Part shown: positions 1-8,478 of the stretch, piece by piece | Position numbering within the stretch: the first letter of the stretch is position 1 | Layout of the letters: the number at the start of each line of letters is the position of its first letter | Source: Nostoc edaphicum CCNP1411 | GTDB lineage: Bacteria; Cyanobacteriota; Cyanobacteriia; Cyanobacteriales; Nostocaceae | Direction of reading: 5' to 3' | Assembly (NCBI RefSeq): GCF_014023275.1 | Contig: NZ_CP054698.1 | Location: forward strand, 3,534,001-3,598,000 | Length of the DNA stretch: 64,000 nucleotides | Program-made: the position numbers and the translations under genes | Notes under the pieces: generated by a model | The model's input: the letters and a program-made list of their open reading frames with translations, nothing else | What the model was told of the DNA's origin: nothing | Databases searched by the model: none

Positions 1-197
1 CCAGTCTCAGCAGTTGTCAGTTGTAAGTTGAGGTCTTCAAGCTGACTCAACACCTCGTAGGTATGGTTTTCTTTGCGTGAAGTTTCAATTAACTCATTGG
101 TGCTATGGTAGGAGATTAGACCAATAGTGGTCAGAGTGGCCAAACTCAGGGCAAAACTTATTCCAATCTTGGTTCCAATCTTCAAACGATTCAACAT
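1..197 (-). CDS. CHASE3-type membrane sensor, N-terminal part (runs off window)
   Basis: Reading leftward from the ATG at 197-195 gives an open frame of 65 codons to the window edge. It begins MLNRLKIGTKIGISFAL, a basic N-terminus followed by a hydrophobic transmembrane stretch at about residues 9-30. An extracytoplasmic segment follows and ends in LNLQLTTAETG, which matches the start of the CHASE3 sensor motif (usually AETGQRGYLLTG). Proteins with this N-terminus are normally sensor histidine kinases or methyl-accepting proteins; the output domain lies outside the window, so the class cannot be decided. A divergent gene remnant starts only a few bases upstream of the start codon. Confidence 0.7.
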   Translation of the reverse strand, partial: MLNRLKIGTKIGISFALSLATLTTIGLISYHSTNELIETSRKENHTYEVLSQLEDLNLQLTTAET

Positions 198-204
198 TAT
201 TCCA

Positions 205-336
205 GGCAGGTATTCAAATCTTATAGAAATGGAAATAGGTTCAAAACCAGAAATGGGTAGGATTGGTTATGAAACTACTATTTTACTATTTGAAACAGAT
301 ATTATTTTACTCGGAGACTACCATCTTGGCACTTAG
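205..336 (+). pseudogene. Truncated paralogue of the small protein at 22690
   Basis: The translation here contains LIEMEIGSKPEMGRIGYETT followed by ILLFETDI. It aligns with VIEMALGLEPDFGRVGAETM and ILLTETDL in the intact 84-residue protein at 22690-22944. Only the C-terminal half is present. The N-terminal half (the FRNAQWVSFVGGEG region) is missing and no ribosome binding site lies in the right place, so this looks like a gene fragment. It abuts the start codon of the divergent CHASE3 gene. An open frame extends upstream to 127, but that part is antisense to the CHASE3 gene and shows no similarity. Confidence 0.55.
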
Positions 337-750
337 ATTTTATGTTGACATGATATTTTTATCAAAAAATCAACACCTATTTAATATACTATTGTGATGG
401 TTAAACAAATTTCGTGCTTAACAAAAAGGCTGGATAGTAAAATAAAACAGCCGGATAGTAAAAATTAAGTTTATTAAATTTATTAAAATGCAATTTCTAT
501 AAATGCTAGCTAAATATAGCGGCTTTTGTGGTTTGATATTACATCAATGCCATTGTACATCACTATACAGATAAGCCTTAACCTCAGTTATCACAATGGA
601 TATTCTCGGAGAAGGGTAAGGTGTCATAAAGCAAACTATAGTTAAAAAATGTAATTTATTTTACAGAAAATATACTTATGCTATAAATTTTCAAAAATAT
701 GCACAATCACGATATATCATTAAACCTCTTGATATTAACTTGACGTTTAA
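337..750. other. AT-rich intergenic DNA, no gene seen
   Basis: This 414-bp stretch is very AT-rich and has stops in all frames. It contains a short direct repeat (ctggatagtaaaa, then ccggatagtaaaa) near 430-465. I see no RNA gene or convincing terminator. It separates the gene remnant from the stress protein transcribed toward it. Confidence 0.4.
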
Positions 751-1662
751 CTATAAGTTCGTAATAACCTGGCGATCGCTTCTAGACAAATCAAGTTCAG
801 ATTGGGTATAGATACTAAAATGTTGGATCTTGTTACTCTCTAAGATAGCTCTTGCACCTGCTATGTAGATATCAGTGCCTTTGATGACTACTAAGTAATG
901 ACCCAGAGTCACCTGATGCTCATAATATCTGGCTAGATCATCGGGAATTCCTAAAGTAGTATAGTTATCTTGGGAACTGCTAATATTTTCTTCAAAAATA
1001 TCACTTAGATAGCTTGTATTTTGGGCAACTATTGATACTTGAGTCATGGGAAAGCCAGCGGTTCTCAGTTCAGTCAGCGCTCTTTTCGCATCTTGGTGAG
1101 TATAAAAAACACCAACTGCGTGTCTATAGCGGCTATTTGGGGTCGAGTATGGTTCAGAAACGCTCCACTGTTGAGTATCACAGCGATTAAAAATTCTCCT
1201 AGCAATACGAATTTCTATGTCTATGCCGGTTACTATCACCAAATAGTAACCCTTACAGACAAGATCACTGTAACCCTGTGCTTGATTTTCAGAAATCCCT
1301 AAACTTAGCAAAATACCAGGCAACCCACCTGTTAAAGTAGTAGCGATCGCTGTTACTTTGGCTCCGGCTAGCATGACTGAGCCTATACCAGGAATTGCCC
1401 AGAGAGCTAGACCGGACACTAAACCATCAAGATCGCCTAAAGTACTACTAGTAACGGCTCCAGCAGCGTTTTCTTCAGATGTATTGCCAGTGTGCCTTTT
1501 AACATCAACACCAGCAATATCACTTTGTACTTCTGCATTCCGTGCAATTACAGAAACTTTGTGCATTGGAAAATTAGAAGCTTTTAGTTCCTGAAGTACC
1601 AATTGTGCATCGGAACATCTAGCGAAAACTCCTATAGTTATTCGCTCTTTTTCTAATGTCAT
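751..1662 (-). CDS. Two-repeat stress protein of the general stress protein 17M / YflT type
   Basis: This 303-residue protein has an internal duplication. Residues about 8-42 (ITIGVF, then LKASNFPMHKVSVIARN) and 181-216 (HAVGVF, then LRTAGFPMTQVSIVAQN) are clearly the same unit, and each is followed further on by a GYYLVIVTG or GHYLVVIKG strand. The unit resembles the heat-induced stress YflT / GSP17M domain. A Gly/Ala-rich hydrophobic segment at about 78-123 sits between the copies, as in related proteins thought to be membrane associated. The downstream neighbour at 1717-1995, also on the minus strand, is a GlsB/YmgE stress membrane protein, which supports a stress role. The molecular function is unknown. 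Confidence 0.65.
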   Translation of the reverse strand: MTLEKERITIGVFARCSDAQLVLQELKASNFPMHKVSVIARNAEVQSDIAGVDVKRHTGNTSEENAAGAVTSSTLGDLDGLVSGLALWAIPGIGSVMLAGAKVTAIATTLTGGLPGILLSLGISENQAQGYSDLVCKGYYLVIVTGIDIEIRIARRIFNRCDTQQWSVSEPYSTPNSRYRHAVGVFYTHQDAKRALTELRTAGFPMTQVSIVAQNTSYLSDIFEENISSSQDNYTTLGIPDDLARYYEHQVTLGHYLVVIKGTDIYIAGARAILESNKIQHFSIYTQSELDLSRSDRQVITNL

Positions 1663-1716
1663 TTTATCGGTTTATTGCAGCTAGAAGTGATTCCCAAAAC
1701 TGTTGATTTGAGCTAA

Positions 1717-1995
1717 TTACACAGCTCGACGACTCAGTAAACCCCAAAGGAAAATCAGTAGCATAGCACCAAGAACAGCAAATAAGATGCTTCCTAGAGA
1801 TAATGCTCCTACAGATGCAGCGGCTGCTGAACTACTACCTAGCAAAGCTTGACCCAAATAACCTCCAACTACGGCTCCAAGAATTCCTAATACAATTGTG
1901 GAGAGAATACCACCACCTTGAGTTCCTGGATAAAATAACTTAGCTAAGGCACCTGCAATTAAACCCAAAACCAGCCAAGCAATAATGTTAGTCAT
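1717..1995 (-). CDS. GlsB/YeaQ/YmgE family stress-response membrane protein
   Basis: This 92-residue protein is almost entirely hydrophobic, with three membrane segments and the family pattern: an N-terminal IAWLVLGLIAGALAKL, then PGTQGGGILSTIVLGILGAVVGG, and a final helix ending in a basic tail (LLSRRAV). It is a transglycosylase-associated (Transgly_assoc) family member of normal length. An AAG/GGAG-like site lies just upstream of the ATG (cttctcctt read on the other strand). Such proteins are often induced by osmotic or envelope stress; their exact function is not established. Confidence 0.85.
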   Translation of the reverse strand: MTNIIAWLVLGLIAGALAKLFYPGTQGGGILSTIVLGILGAVVGGYLGQALLGSSSAAAASVGALSLGSILFAVLGAMLLIFLWGLLSRRAV

Positions 1996-2575
1996 GTGAA
2001 TTTCTCCTTCGTGAGAACCTACTTTGTTTACTTTTGACTATTTCATCTTAAAGTTTGCCTACAAAATTCCTGATCTATCTAGAGAACTAATATCAAAAAT
2101 CTTTAGATATCATTTGAATATTCATTATGTCGTATTTAGGGATAAATATTAGGAACGATTAGGAATTCGATTGGATTCCTAATATTACTTGTATAAGAAA
2201 TAACGCCAAATAAATATGTACTAAGTTTTTTAGCAATCCGATTTGATTTCTGAAAAAATCTAAGTATATGTAGGGGAGTGAGCCGCGTAGGTGGGTTTCC
2301 CGGCTTGAGCGGGACTGGCGTTGGGTTACGAAAGCCATAGAGAATTCGGAAGCTACTAGTACCGCAAGGCGGAATTAAAAATTAAAAATTAAAAATGAAT
2401 ACAGCATAAGGGTTTCGTTGATTTGGAATGATTGGTTTATTTCCGCCGTGTTGTACTAGCAATCCAATTGCTGTATTGGCTATACAAATGTCTATCGCTT
2501 GCTTACCGCAGAGGTTATCCTCTTTTTTTTTGTTATCAATTCTGTATTTTTTATTCTTCTTAAAAACTGTCTAAT
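1996..2575. repeat. Intergenic repeats: heptamer array and dispersed palindromic unit
   Basis: No gene is seen. At about 2274-2352 there is a dispersed-repeat type segment (gccgcgtaggtgggtttcccggcttgagcgggact and following) that can fold into GC-rich hairpins. At about 2370-2395 there are three to four tandem copies of the heptamer aattaaa. Both are classes of short repeat characteristic of Nostoc intergenic DNA. The T-rich run at 2524-2531 lies just downstream of the next minus-strand gene. Confidence 0.5.
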
Positions 2576-4063
2576 TTATGGTAATTTAGCGATAAAGTTC
2601 ATAGAATCTTTGAGAGTGTTAGGATATTTATTGAGAAAGCTATTAACCTTTTGCTTTTGATTATCATCAACAACAAAATTATAGCTTTCCGCAAAATTAA
2701 AGCTTCCTACTAAATATTTAGCTCCTAAATTAACTCTATATAAGATATTTTCTTCAGTTACATCACTGTGGTTGACCAGCCATCCTTTCCGATGTGATAA
2801 ATAGAGTAATGTTGGATCACTTCCGGTACTAGCAATTATTAGCGAATCAGGTTCAGTATTTTGTTTTACTTGCTCTGCCAGTTGAAAAACAGCCGATTTA
2901 TCTATTCTTTCTTTGAACATATAATCAATACTATAGATGACAGAGCCAGCAGCTAAAGTTAGACATAGCAATACTACTATAATTTTCCTCTGATTCACTT
3001 TTTGAGCATTTTTATCGAAGTATTGACTACAAGCTTTACCCATAAATACCACTCCTGGGAGCATAAATTGGAGTTGGTAATATTCATGTACTAGACTAGT
3101 AACTGGTACTAAAATCCAAGTTAAAATTACTGAAACTAACCAAATATCTAATACATATTCTTTTGAACTTTTTCTAGTAGTGAACAATCCTAGTAAAAAT
3201 ATGGGTAAGCCAAAAATAGCAAAATGCCTAACAGCAGTTCTAAATAATATTTCTGTCCAAAAATGTAAAGTAAGTACAATATTGTAGTTATATCTATTTG
3301 TTGAGCCTGACCAAAAACCAAAAGTATTACCATATTCTAAAAATAGTTGATGAGCATGGTAATACCATAAAACTACAGATACTAAGATAAATATGCTATA
3401 AATCCACAGAGACAGTTGAGAAAAAACTCTGATCCCAAATTTAGTCCACGCTAAGTAAAAAAGTGGAATTCCTAAATATATTATTGGTAAAACTTTGATT
3501 AGACAAGCCAAAGCTACAAAGCTACCTGATAGCATTAAATCTCGCCATTTTTCTGATTCAAGCCAATTATTAAAATAGTATACGCCAAGAATTGAACACA
3601 TCAGCAGCATAGACTCTGGCTGAAAAGTTCTACTATAATAAGTGTTTAAAGGTAAAATTATAAAAAATAAGCTAGACCAAAATGCAACTTTCTTATCTAG
3701 AATTTTGCTAACAAATTGATATAGAAAGTATGACGCTACCAAAAAACAAATAATTGATAATAGTCTACCCCAAAATTCTGAAACTCCAAAAACTTTGTAA
3801 ATAAGAGCAACGATAAACGAATAAATTGGAAACTCGGTTTCACAATAGCCAGGAGAATTACCTCCCCAGTCAATTTGGGGATAAAATAAATTAAAACCAT
3901 TTTCATAAAAATTTCTGGCAATTGCTGCTGTATCTGACTGACGCCAGGAGTGAATACCGATAATTGGCGAATTGATATTATAAATTCTGATAGCTATGGC
4001 TAGAGTTAACAAAAAAAAGATTGGCGATTTTTGGAAGCTGTTTTTAATAAGATTATTTTGCAT
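2576..4063 (-). CDS. Membrane glycosyltransferase, GT39/ArnT-like
   Basis: The product is about 495 residues with roughly ten or more hydrophobic helices, as in polyprenyl-phosphate-sugar dependent transferases of the PMT/ArnT class. Near the N-terminus it has GIHSWRQSDTAAIARNFY and later WGGNSPGYCETEFPIYSF, which match the first periplasmic loop where such enzymes carry the catalytic acidic residue and substrate-binding residues. The frame extends 12 codons upstream to a GTG at 4099, but I prefer the ATG at 4063; neither has a good ribosome binding site. It is likely to glycosylate an envelope lipid, polysaccharide or protein. The substrate cannot be told from sequence. Confidence 0.7.
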   Translation of the reverse strand: MQNNLIKNSFQKSPIFFLLTLAIAIRIYNINSPIIGIHSWRQSDTAAIARNFYENGFNLFYPQIDWGGNSPGYCETEFPIYSFIVALIYKVFGVSEFWGRLLSIICFLVASYFLYQFVSKILDKKVAFWSSLFFIILPLNTYYSRTFQPESMLLMCSILGVYYFNNWLESEKWRDLMLSGSFVALACLIKVLPIIYLGIPLFYLAWTKFGIRVFSQLSLWIYSIFILVSVVLWYYHAHQLFLEYGNTFGFWSGSTNRYNYNIVLTLHFWTEILFRTAVRHFAIFGLPIFLLGLFTTRKSSKEYVLDIWLVSVILTWILVPVTSLVHEYYQLQFMLPGVVFMGKACSQYFDKNAQKVNQRKIIVVLLCLTLAAGSVIYSIDYMFKERIDKSAVFQLAEQVKQNTEPDSLIIASTGSDPTLLYLSHRKGWLVNHSDVTEENILYRVNLGAKYLVGSFNFAESYNFVVDDNQKQKVNSFLNKYPNTLKDSMNFIAKLP

Positions 4064-4245
4064 AGAGCCAGTTTTTTGGAGAAATTCAGGTAGAGACACA
4101 GAAAATAAAAATCAGCGATTTGGTATTCAACAGGAAAGTTGCAATTGAGATATTAATCTTTTGAAGATGGTTTGATTAAAACAAGTAAGCAAGAAAATAT
4201 TCAATTACTTACAAAACTGAAGTTTTAAAAAGCGGTATTAAATAT

Positions 4246-5106
4246 TCAAGATTCAGGATTCAAGACTAAAGAAAGAGCTAGTTGATAGAGTTGGCGACGG
4301 GGAAGGGAGGTAAATTTTGCTAACTGACGGCTAGCTTGCGATCGCGATATTCCCTGACTAATTAACTGTCTCAATTCGGCTTTCAGTTCCTCTTGGGTCA
4401 ATTGGGGCTGACTAGCTGGAATTCCTGCCACAACTAATGTATATTCACCTTGGGGTTCTCGTTGGTTGTAGTGAGCGATCGCATCGGCAATCGTCCCCCG
4501 CCAAAATTCTTCATACAATTTAGTCAACTCCCGTCCTAGCACAATTTGGCGATCGCTTCCCCAAACTTCTGCTAAGTCTCGCAAAGTATCTCGCAATCGA
4601 TGGGGCGATTCATAGAAAATCAATGTCCGAGATTCTGTTTGCAGAGATTCTAAATGTTCTTGTCTCTGTTGAGTTTTAGCTGGGAGAAAGCCTTCAAAAA
4701 CAAACCGATCCGTTGGTAATCCAGCTGCACTCAAAGCGGTAATTGCTGCACTAGCGCCAGGAATGGGAACTACTGGGATTCCCGCCTCAATACAGGCTTT
4801 CACCAGTTCATATCCCGGATCAGAAATACCTGGCATTCCAGCATCACTCACAAGAGCGATCGCTTTATTGTTGACTAAATGCTCTAATAACTCTGGGATG
4901 CGGCTGGTACGATTATGTTCGTGGTAACTCACCTGGGGAGTTTTAACTTGAAAATGCTGTAGCAGTTTCCCCGTGTGACGGGTGTCTTCGGCAGCAATGA
5001 TATCAACAGTCTGCAAGATTCGCACCGCCCGAAAGGTTATATCTTCCAGATTGCCAATTGGAGTGCCGACAACATAAAGTGTTCCTGGTTTTGGATCAGT
5101 TTGCAT
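4246..5106 (-). CDS. rsmI: 16S rRNA (cytidine1402-2'-O)-methyltransferase RsmI
   Basis: This 286-residue protein has all the family signatures: GTLYVVGTPIGNLEDITFRA near the N-terminus, AAEDTRHTGKLL, the SAM-binding loop LVSDAGMPGISDPG, VPIPGASAAITAL and FYESPHRL. It belongs to the tetrapyrrole-methylase fold and, with RsmH, modifies C1402 in the ribosomal P site. The length is normal. It is flanked upstream by an inverted repeat of the gacgcgatgaatcgcgtc type and has a divergent sugar kinase on the other side. Confidence 0.95.
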   Translation of the reverse strand: MQTDPKPGTLYVVGTPIGNLEDITFRAVRILQTVDIIAAEDTRHTGKLLQHFQVKTPQVSYHEHNRTSRIPELLEHLVNNKAIALVSDAGMPGISDPGYELVKACIEAGIPVVPIPGASAAITALSAAGLPTDRFVFEGFLPAKTQQRQEHLESLQTESRTLIFYESPHRLRDTLRDLAEVWGSDRQIVLGRELTKLYEEFWRGTIADAIAHYNQREPQGEYTLVVAGIPASQPQLTQEELKAELRQLISQGISRSQASRQLAKFTSLPRRQLYQLALSLVLNPES

Positions 5107-5124
5107 GAGGGAGAATTAGGAGTT

Positions 5125-5196
5125 TGTAGAGACGCGATGAATCGCGTCTTTGCAGGAGGGACAGGAGAGACGCGATGAATCGCGTCTGTACAAGAA
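5125..5196. repeat. Pair of palindromic gacgcgatgaatcgcgtc repeats
   Basis: Two copies of a self-complementary unit (agacgcgatgaatcgcgtct) lie 16 bp apart between divergent rsmI and the PfkB kinase. The outer ends, ttgtagagacg and tctgtacaag, are near complementary, so the whole block can fold as one large hairpin. A related block with the same core is present at 37390-37456, so this is a dispersed element, not a site specific to either gene. Confidence 0.6.
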
Positions 5197-5226
5197 TTAC
5201 AAATAATTACAAAATATAAATGAGAA

Positions 5227-6123
5227 ATGGATAATCCAAAATTCAAAATTCAAAATTCAAAATCGGATCGTGGGTTATTTGTAGGTTTAACAACCTTAGA
5301 TTTAATCTACCTTGCTGACTCTCCTCCTCAGAATAATCAGAAGATTGTCGCTACTGACTATACTGTAGCGGCAGGGGGCCCAGCAACAAACGCAGCTGTA
5401 ACTTTCAATTATTTAGGAAGTCAGGCTACAGTCTTGGGTATAGTGGGTTCTCACCCAATGACGCAGCTAATTCGAGGTGACTTGGCAAATTACAAAGTCG
5501 CGATCGCAGACCTTGAGCCTACCACTGATTTAGCACCGCCTGTTTCCTCAATCATTGTCACCCAAACCACAGGTGAACGAGCGGTGATTTCCATCAATGC
5601 TGTCAAAATTCAAGCCAGCACCGCATCTATCCCGGCAGATATTTTGCAAAATGTCGATATCGTCCTAATTGATGGACATCAGATGGGGGTTAGTTATTCC
5701 ATAGCCCAAATGGCTAAAGCTAAGAATATCCCAGTAGTAATTGATGGTGGTAGTTGGAAGCCTGGATTTGAGCAAATTCTGCCATTTGTAGATTACGCCA
5801 TCTGTTCAGCTAATTTTTATCCCCCGAACTGCCAGACTGGAGAAGACGTTTTTAGCTATTTGGGTGGATTTGACATTCCTCACATTGCCATTACCCACGG
5901 GCAAAAACCAATTGAATACTTGAGTTGCACTAAAACTGGTATCGTAGATGTGCCGCAGATTCAAGCAGTTGATACATTAGGGGCTGGAGATATTTTCCAC
6001 GGTGCTTTCTGTCATTACATTTTAAGGGAAAGTTTTATTGATGCGCTGGCACTGGCAGCTAATATTGCTGCTGATTCCTGTAAATTTTTTGGCACCCGGC
6101 GCTGGATGAATTTAAAGGGCTGA
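5227..6123 (+). CDS. PfkB-family carbohydrate kinase
   Basis: This 298-residue kinase has the N-terminal GLFVGLTTLDLIYLAD strand, the substrate-binding AAGGPATNAAVTFNYLG segment and the C-terminal PfkB signature VDTLGAGDIFHGAFCHYIL, whose Asp in GAGD is the expected catalytic base. It phosphorylates a sugar or nucleoside hydroxyl; the exact substrate is unclear (ribokinase-like). The first 13 residues (MDNPKFKIQNSKS) are encoded by tandem AAAATTC heptamers at 5238-5258, yet no later in-frame start exists before the core begins, so translation seems to start in the repeat. It is followed after 28 bp by an IMPase-family gene. Confidence 0.85.
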   Translation: MDNPKFKIQNSKSDRGLFVGLTTLDLIYLADSPPQNNQKIVATDYTVAAGGPATNAAVTFNYLGSQATVLGIVGSHPMTQLIRGDLANYKVAIADLEPTTDLAPPVSSIIVTQTTGERAVISINAVKIQASTASIPADILQNVDIVLIDGHQMGVSYSIAQMAKAKNIPVVIDGGSWKPGFEQILPFVDYAICSANFYPPNCQTGEDVFSYLGGFDIPHIAITHGQKPIEYLSCTKTGIVDVPQIQAVDTLGAGDIFHGAFCHYILRESFIDALALAANIAADSCKFFGTRRWMNLKG

Positions 6124-6151
6124 GTAATAAAATTATAGAAGGCCAAATTTA

Positions 6152-7012
6152 ATGAAAGACTTACAAGAAATATTAGCGATCGCTCGTGAGGTAGGTTGGG
6201 GCGCAGCAGATATACTGCGATCGTATTACCACGGCACTGCAAAAGACCCTAACTTAGAAGTTCAATATAAACAGAATGAGCCTGTTACCGTTGCCGATGT
6301 AGCTGTGAGTCAATACATTTTGCAAAAGCTACAAGCAGCTTTGGGTAATGAAGATTTTGCTTACATCAGTGAAGAAACTTATCAATCGCCAAGCACAGGC
6401 GCACAGTCTTCCGCCCCTTGGGTATGGATAATTGACCCTTTGGATGGTACACGAGACTTTATTGAAAAAACTGGAGACTATGCGGTTCACATTGCTTTAG
6501 TCAAGGAAACACGCCCAGTGTTGGCAGTGGTGGCAGTACCAGAGGCTGAAAAATTATATTACGCTACCAAAGGCGGGGGCACATTTGTAGAAACCCGTGG
6601 TGAATCTGTTCCTTTGCAAGTGTCATCAGGTAAAAGAGTTGAGGATTTAACCTTAGTTGTTAGTCGCTCTCACCGCAACCAACGCTTAGATTACTTACTA
6701 CAACACTTACCCTGTCAAAATCATAAATCTGTGGGTAGTGTAGGCTGCAAAATCGCCACTATTGTCGAGCAACAGGCAGATATCTACATTTCTCTTTCTG
6801 GCAAGTCTGCGCCCAAAGATTGGGATATGGCAGCCCCAGAACTGATATTAACCGAAGCAGGTGGTAAATTTACCCACTTTGACGGCGCTCCGTTGCAGTA
6901 TAACACCGGTGATATCAATCAATGGGGAGGTTTGTTCGCTAGTAATGGTGAATATCACGAATTACTGTGTAAGGAAGCAGAAGGGATTCTAGCGCAATTT
7001 GACCATAGCTAA
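6152..7012 (+). CDS. Inositol monophosphatase family protein (CysQ-like)
   Basis: This 286-residue protein has the metal-binding motifs of the Mg-dependent, Li-sensitive phosphatase family: EPVTVADVAVSQYI near residue 43, the YISEET glutamate, WIIDPLDGTRDFI at about 92-104, and the C-terminal WDMAAPELILTEAGG. The combination and length suggest a 3'(2'),5'-bisphosphate nucleotidase or inositol/sugar phosphatase; family members are hard to separate by motif. It lies 28 bp after the PfkB kinase on the same strand and is probably cotranscribed with it. A kinase and a phosphatase in tandem may act on related sugar phosphates, but that is inference. Confidence 0.85.
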   Translation: MKDLQEILAIAREVGWGAADILRSYYHGTAKDPNLEVQYKQNEPVTVADVAVSQYILQKLQAALGNEDFAYISEETYQSPSTGAQSSAPWVWIIDPLDGTRDFIEKTGDYAVHIALVKETRPVLAVVAVPEAEKLYYATKGGGTFVETRGESVPLQVSSGKRVEDLTLVVSRSHRNQRLDYLLQHLPCQNHKSVGSVGCKIATIVEQQADIYISLSGKSAPKDWDMAAPELILTEAGGKFTHFDGAPLQYNTGDINQWGGLFASNGEYHELLCKEAEGILAQFDHS

Positions 7013-7407
7013 TAGGGTACTTGAGGATGAATGTTTTGGAATTTGCTTTTAAAACAGTTAGTTATGGTATGATTACCCCCACTGCCGATAATAATCTTTA
7101 CCTCTTAGTCCACAGCTTAATTTTCAAAACACTAAATACCTGGGCGATCGCTACTTAATTCCGATTTCCTGTTAAAAGTGTAACTTTTATAGTACAAGCA
7201 ACAAAAGCCAGCGAATGGAGAAGTCTGCAAACCTGTCCGAAAGGTCTGATTTGTCAATAAAATTCACTATAAGACGATATTCAAAGGCTGAAGGCTGTGC
7301 TACACTCATGGACATAAAGATTATTTTCGGTTGAGTAACCAGTTTTGATTTCTAAAAACCGTCTCTCCGAATTTAACTCTCTACACTCCCTGAATTCGGA
7401 GATTTCT
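7013..7407. other. Upstream region and long 5' leader of the RRM gene
   Basis: This stretch holds no open frame of note. It presumably carries the promoter and a long untranslated leader of the RNA-binding protein gene. The ribosome binding site GGAG at 7397-7400 sits 7 bp before the ATG at 7408. Cyanobacterial rbp genes are often cold-induced through their leaders; whether this one is cannot be seen here. Confidence 0.35.
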
Positions 7408-7719
7408 ATGTCAATTTACGTCGGGAACCTGTCCTATCAGGTTACAGAAGAGGACCTAAAGCAGGCTTTTGCAGAATACGGAACAGTAAATCGTGTTCAA
7501 CTACCCACAGATCGGGAAACAGGCCGGCCGCGTGGGTTCGCTTTTGTGGAAATGGAATCAGACACACAAGAACAAGCTGCCATTGATGCACTTGATGGTG
7601 CTGAATGGATGGGACGTGACTTGAAAGTGAACAAAGCTAAACCTCGTGAGGAAAGAAGCGGTTCTCCTCGTGGTAGCTGGGGTGGCGGTAATGCCCGCCG
7701 CAACAATAATCGCTACTAA
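7408..7719 (+). CDS. rbp: RRM-type RNA-binding protein (Rbp)
   Basis: This 103-residue protein is a single RNA recognition motif. RNP2 is IYVGNLSY at residues 3-10 and RNP1 is RGFAFVEM around residue 41-48. A Gly/Arg/Asn-rich tail (GSPRGSWGGGNARRNNNRY) follows, as in cyanobacterial glycine-rich Rbp proteins. The frame is open upstream to 7345, but the RRM starts at once after the ATG at 7408 and a GGAG site precedes it, so I use that start. rpsU follows on the same strand after a hairpin, the known arrangement for rbpA genes in Anabaena. It likely binds mRNAs, particularly in the cold. Confidence 0.92.
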   Translation: MSIYVGNLSYQVTEEDLKQAFAEYGTVNRVQLPTDRETGRPRGFAFVEMESDTQEQAAIDALDGAEWMGRDLKVNKAKPREERSGSPRGSWGGGNARRNNNRY

Positions 7720-7751
7720 AGTCGATTCGTTAAAGTTTCACATTTAGAGTC

Positions 7752-7787
7752 TCCAGCAGATAAAGCCAAAGGCTCCACTCTGCTGGA
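7752..7787 (+). terminator. Hairpin between rbp and rpsU
   Basis: A perfect 9-bp stem (tccagcaga with tctgctgga) encloses a smaller agcc/ggct stem and is followed by atattttattt. It could end most rbp transcripts and allow some readthrough into rpsU, or stabilise the rbp 3' end. Confidence 0.6.
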
Positions 7788-7843
7788 ATATTTTATTTGG
7801 TATCTAGTCTTGAACTATTCATCCACATTGAGGAGGAATGAGA

Positions 7844-8038
7844 ATGACACAAGTAGTTTTAGGGGAGAATGAAGGTATTGAATCAGCGTTGAGAAGATTT
7901 AAGCGGGAAGTTTCTAAAGCAGGAATTTTCCAAGATATGAGAAAAAAGCGTCACTTCGAGACACCGATAGAAAAAGAGAAGCGTAAAGCAATTGCTAGGC
8001 ACAAGCAACGTCGTCAACAACGTTCTCGCTTCAATTAA
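7844..8038 (+). CDS. rpsU: 30S ribosomal protein S21
   Basis: This 64-residue basic protein has the S21 pattern: [20 protein letters not shown] at the start, then [16 protein letters not shown] and a Lys/Arg-rich tail ending RQQRSRFN. An upstream ATG at 7838 is only 1 bp after the aggagg site (7831-7836), whereas the ATG at 7844 has normal 7-bp spacing, so I chose 7844. Pairing of rpsU with an rbp gene upstream is known in cyanobacteria. Confidence 0.95.
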   Translation: MTQVVLGENEGIESALRRFKREVSKAGIFQDMRKKRHFETPIEKEKRKAIARHKQRRQQRSRFN

Positions 8039-8223
8039 AAAGTCCAAGCAAATTTGCCCTTCGATTTGACATCTAGCCAGCATCTCTTCATTGTTGTCAA
8101 ATCTCCGGAAAGCCACAAGTAATTACGCATAGATCAACATCAATCAATAAACAACACTGTTAGTAGTAGCGCTGTATTAATTTTCAGCGCTACTAGGCAT
8201 AATTAAACATACAATAAAATCTT

Positions 8224-8310
8224 AGTTTGTAGTGAGCGATTCATCGCTCATAGAAGGGATTATCAGGACTAAAGTCCTCTCTGCGAGACGCTACGCGAAC
8301 ACTACAAACT
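8224..8310. repeat. 87-bp MITE-like element with 11-bp terminal inverted repeats
   Basis: AGTTTGTAGTG at 8224-8234 is perfectly inverted as CACTACAAACT at 8300-8310. The interior holds further palindromes (gagcgattcatcgctc; aggactaaagtcct). The surrounding 8039-8478 interval has no gene. This looks like a small nonautonomous dispersed element of a kind common in Nostoc. Confidence 0.55.
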
Positions 8311-8478
8311 TTAATTTATTTATGCCTACCTTGTACCTTATTCTACAAAGAAGCGCTATAGTTTGTTGAGTTCTACAAATAGAACTTGTAGCAATATAAA
8401 TGTATCTATGTTCTTCTATACCGATAAAGTATTGTAAATATGGTGCGTCTGCAATAGTTGGCTCTGGATTTAAAAAAA

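Noticed and set aside
2576..4099. Start of the first glycosyltransferase at the GTG at 4099
   Set aside because: It has no ribosome site, and the ATG at 4063 gives a normal N-terminus; the choice is not certain.
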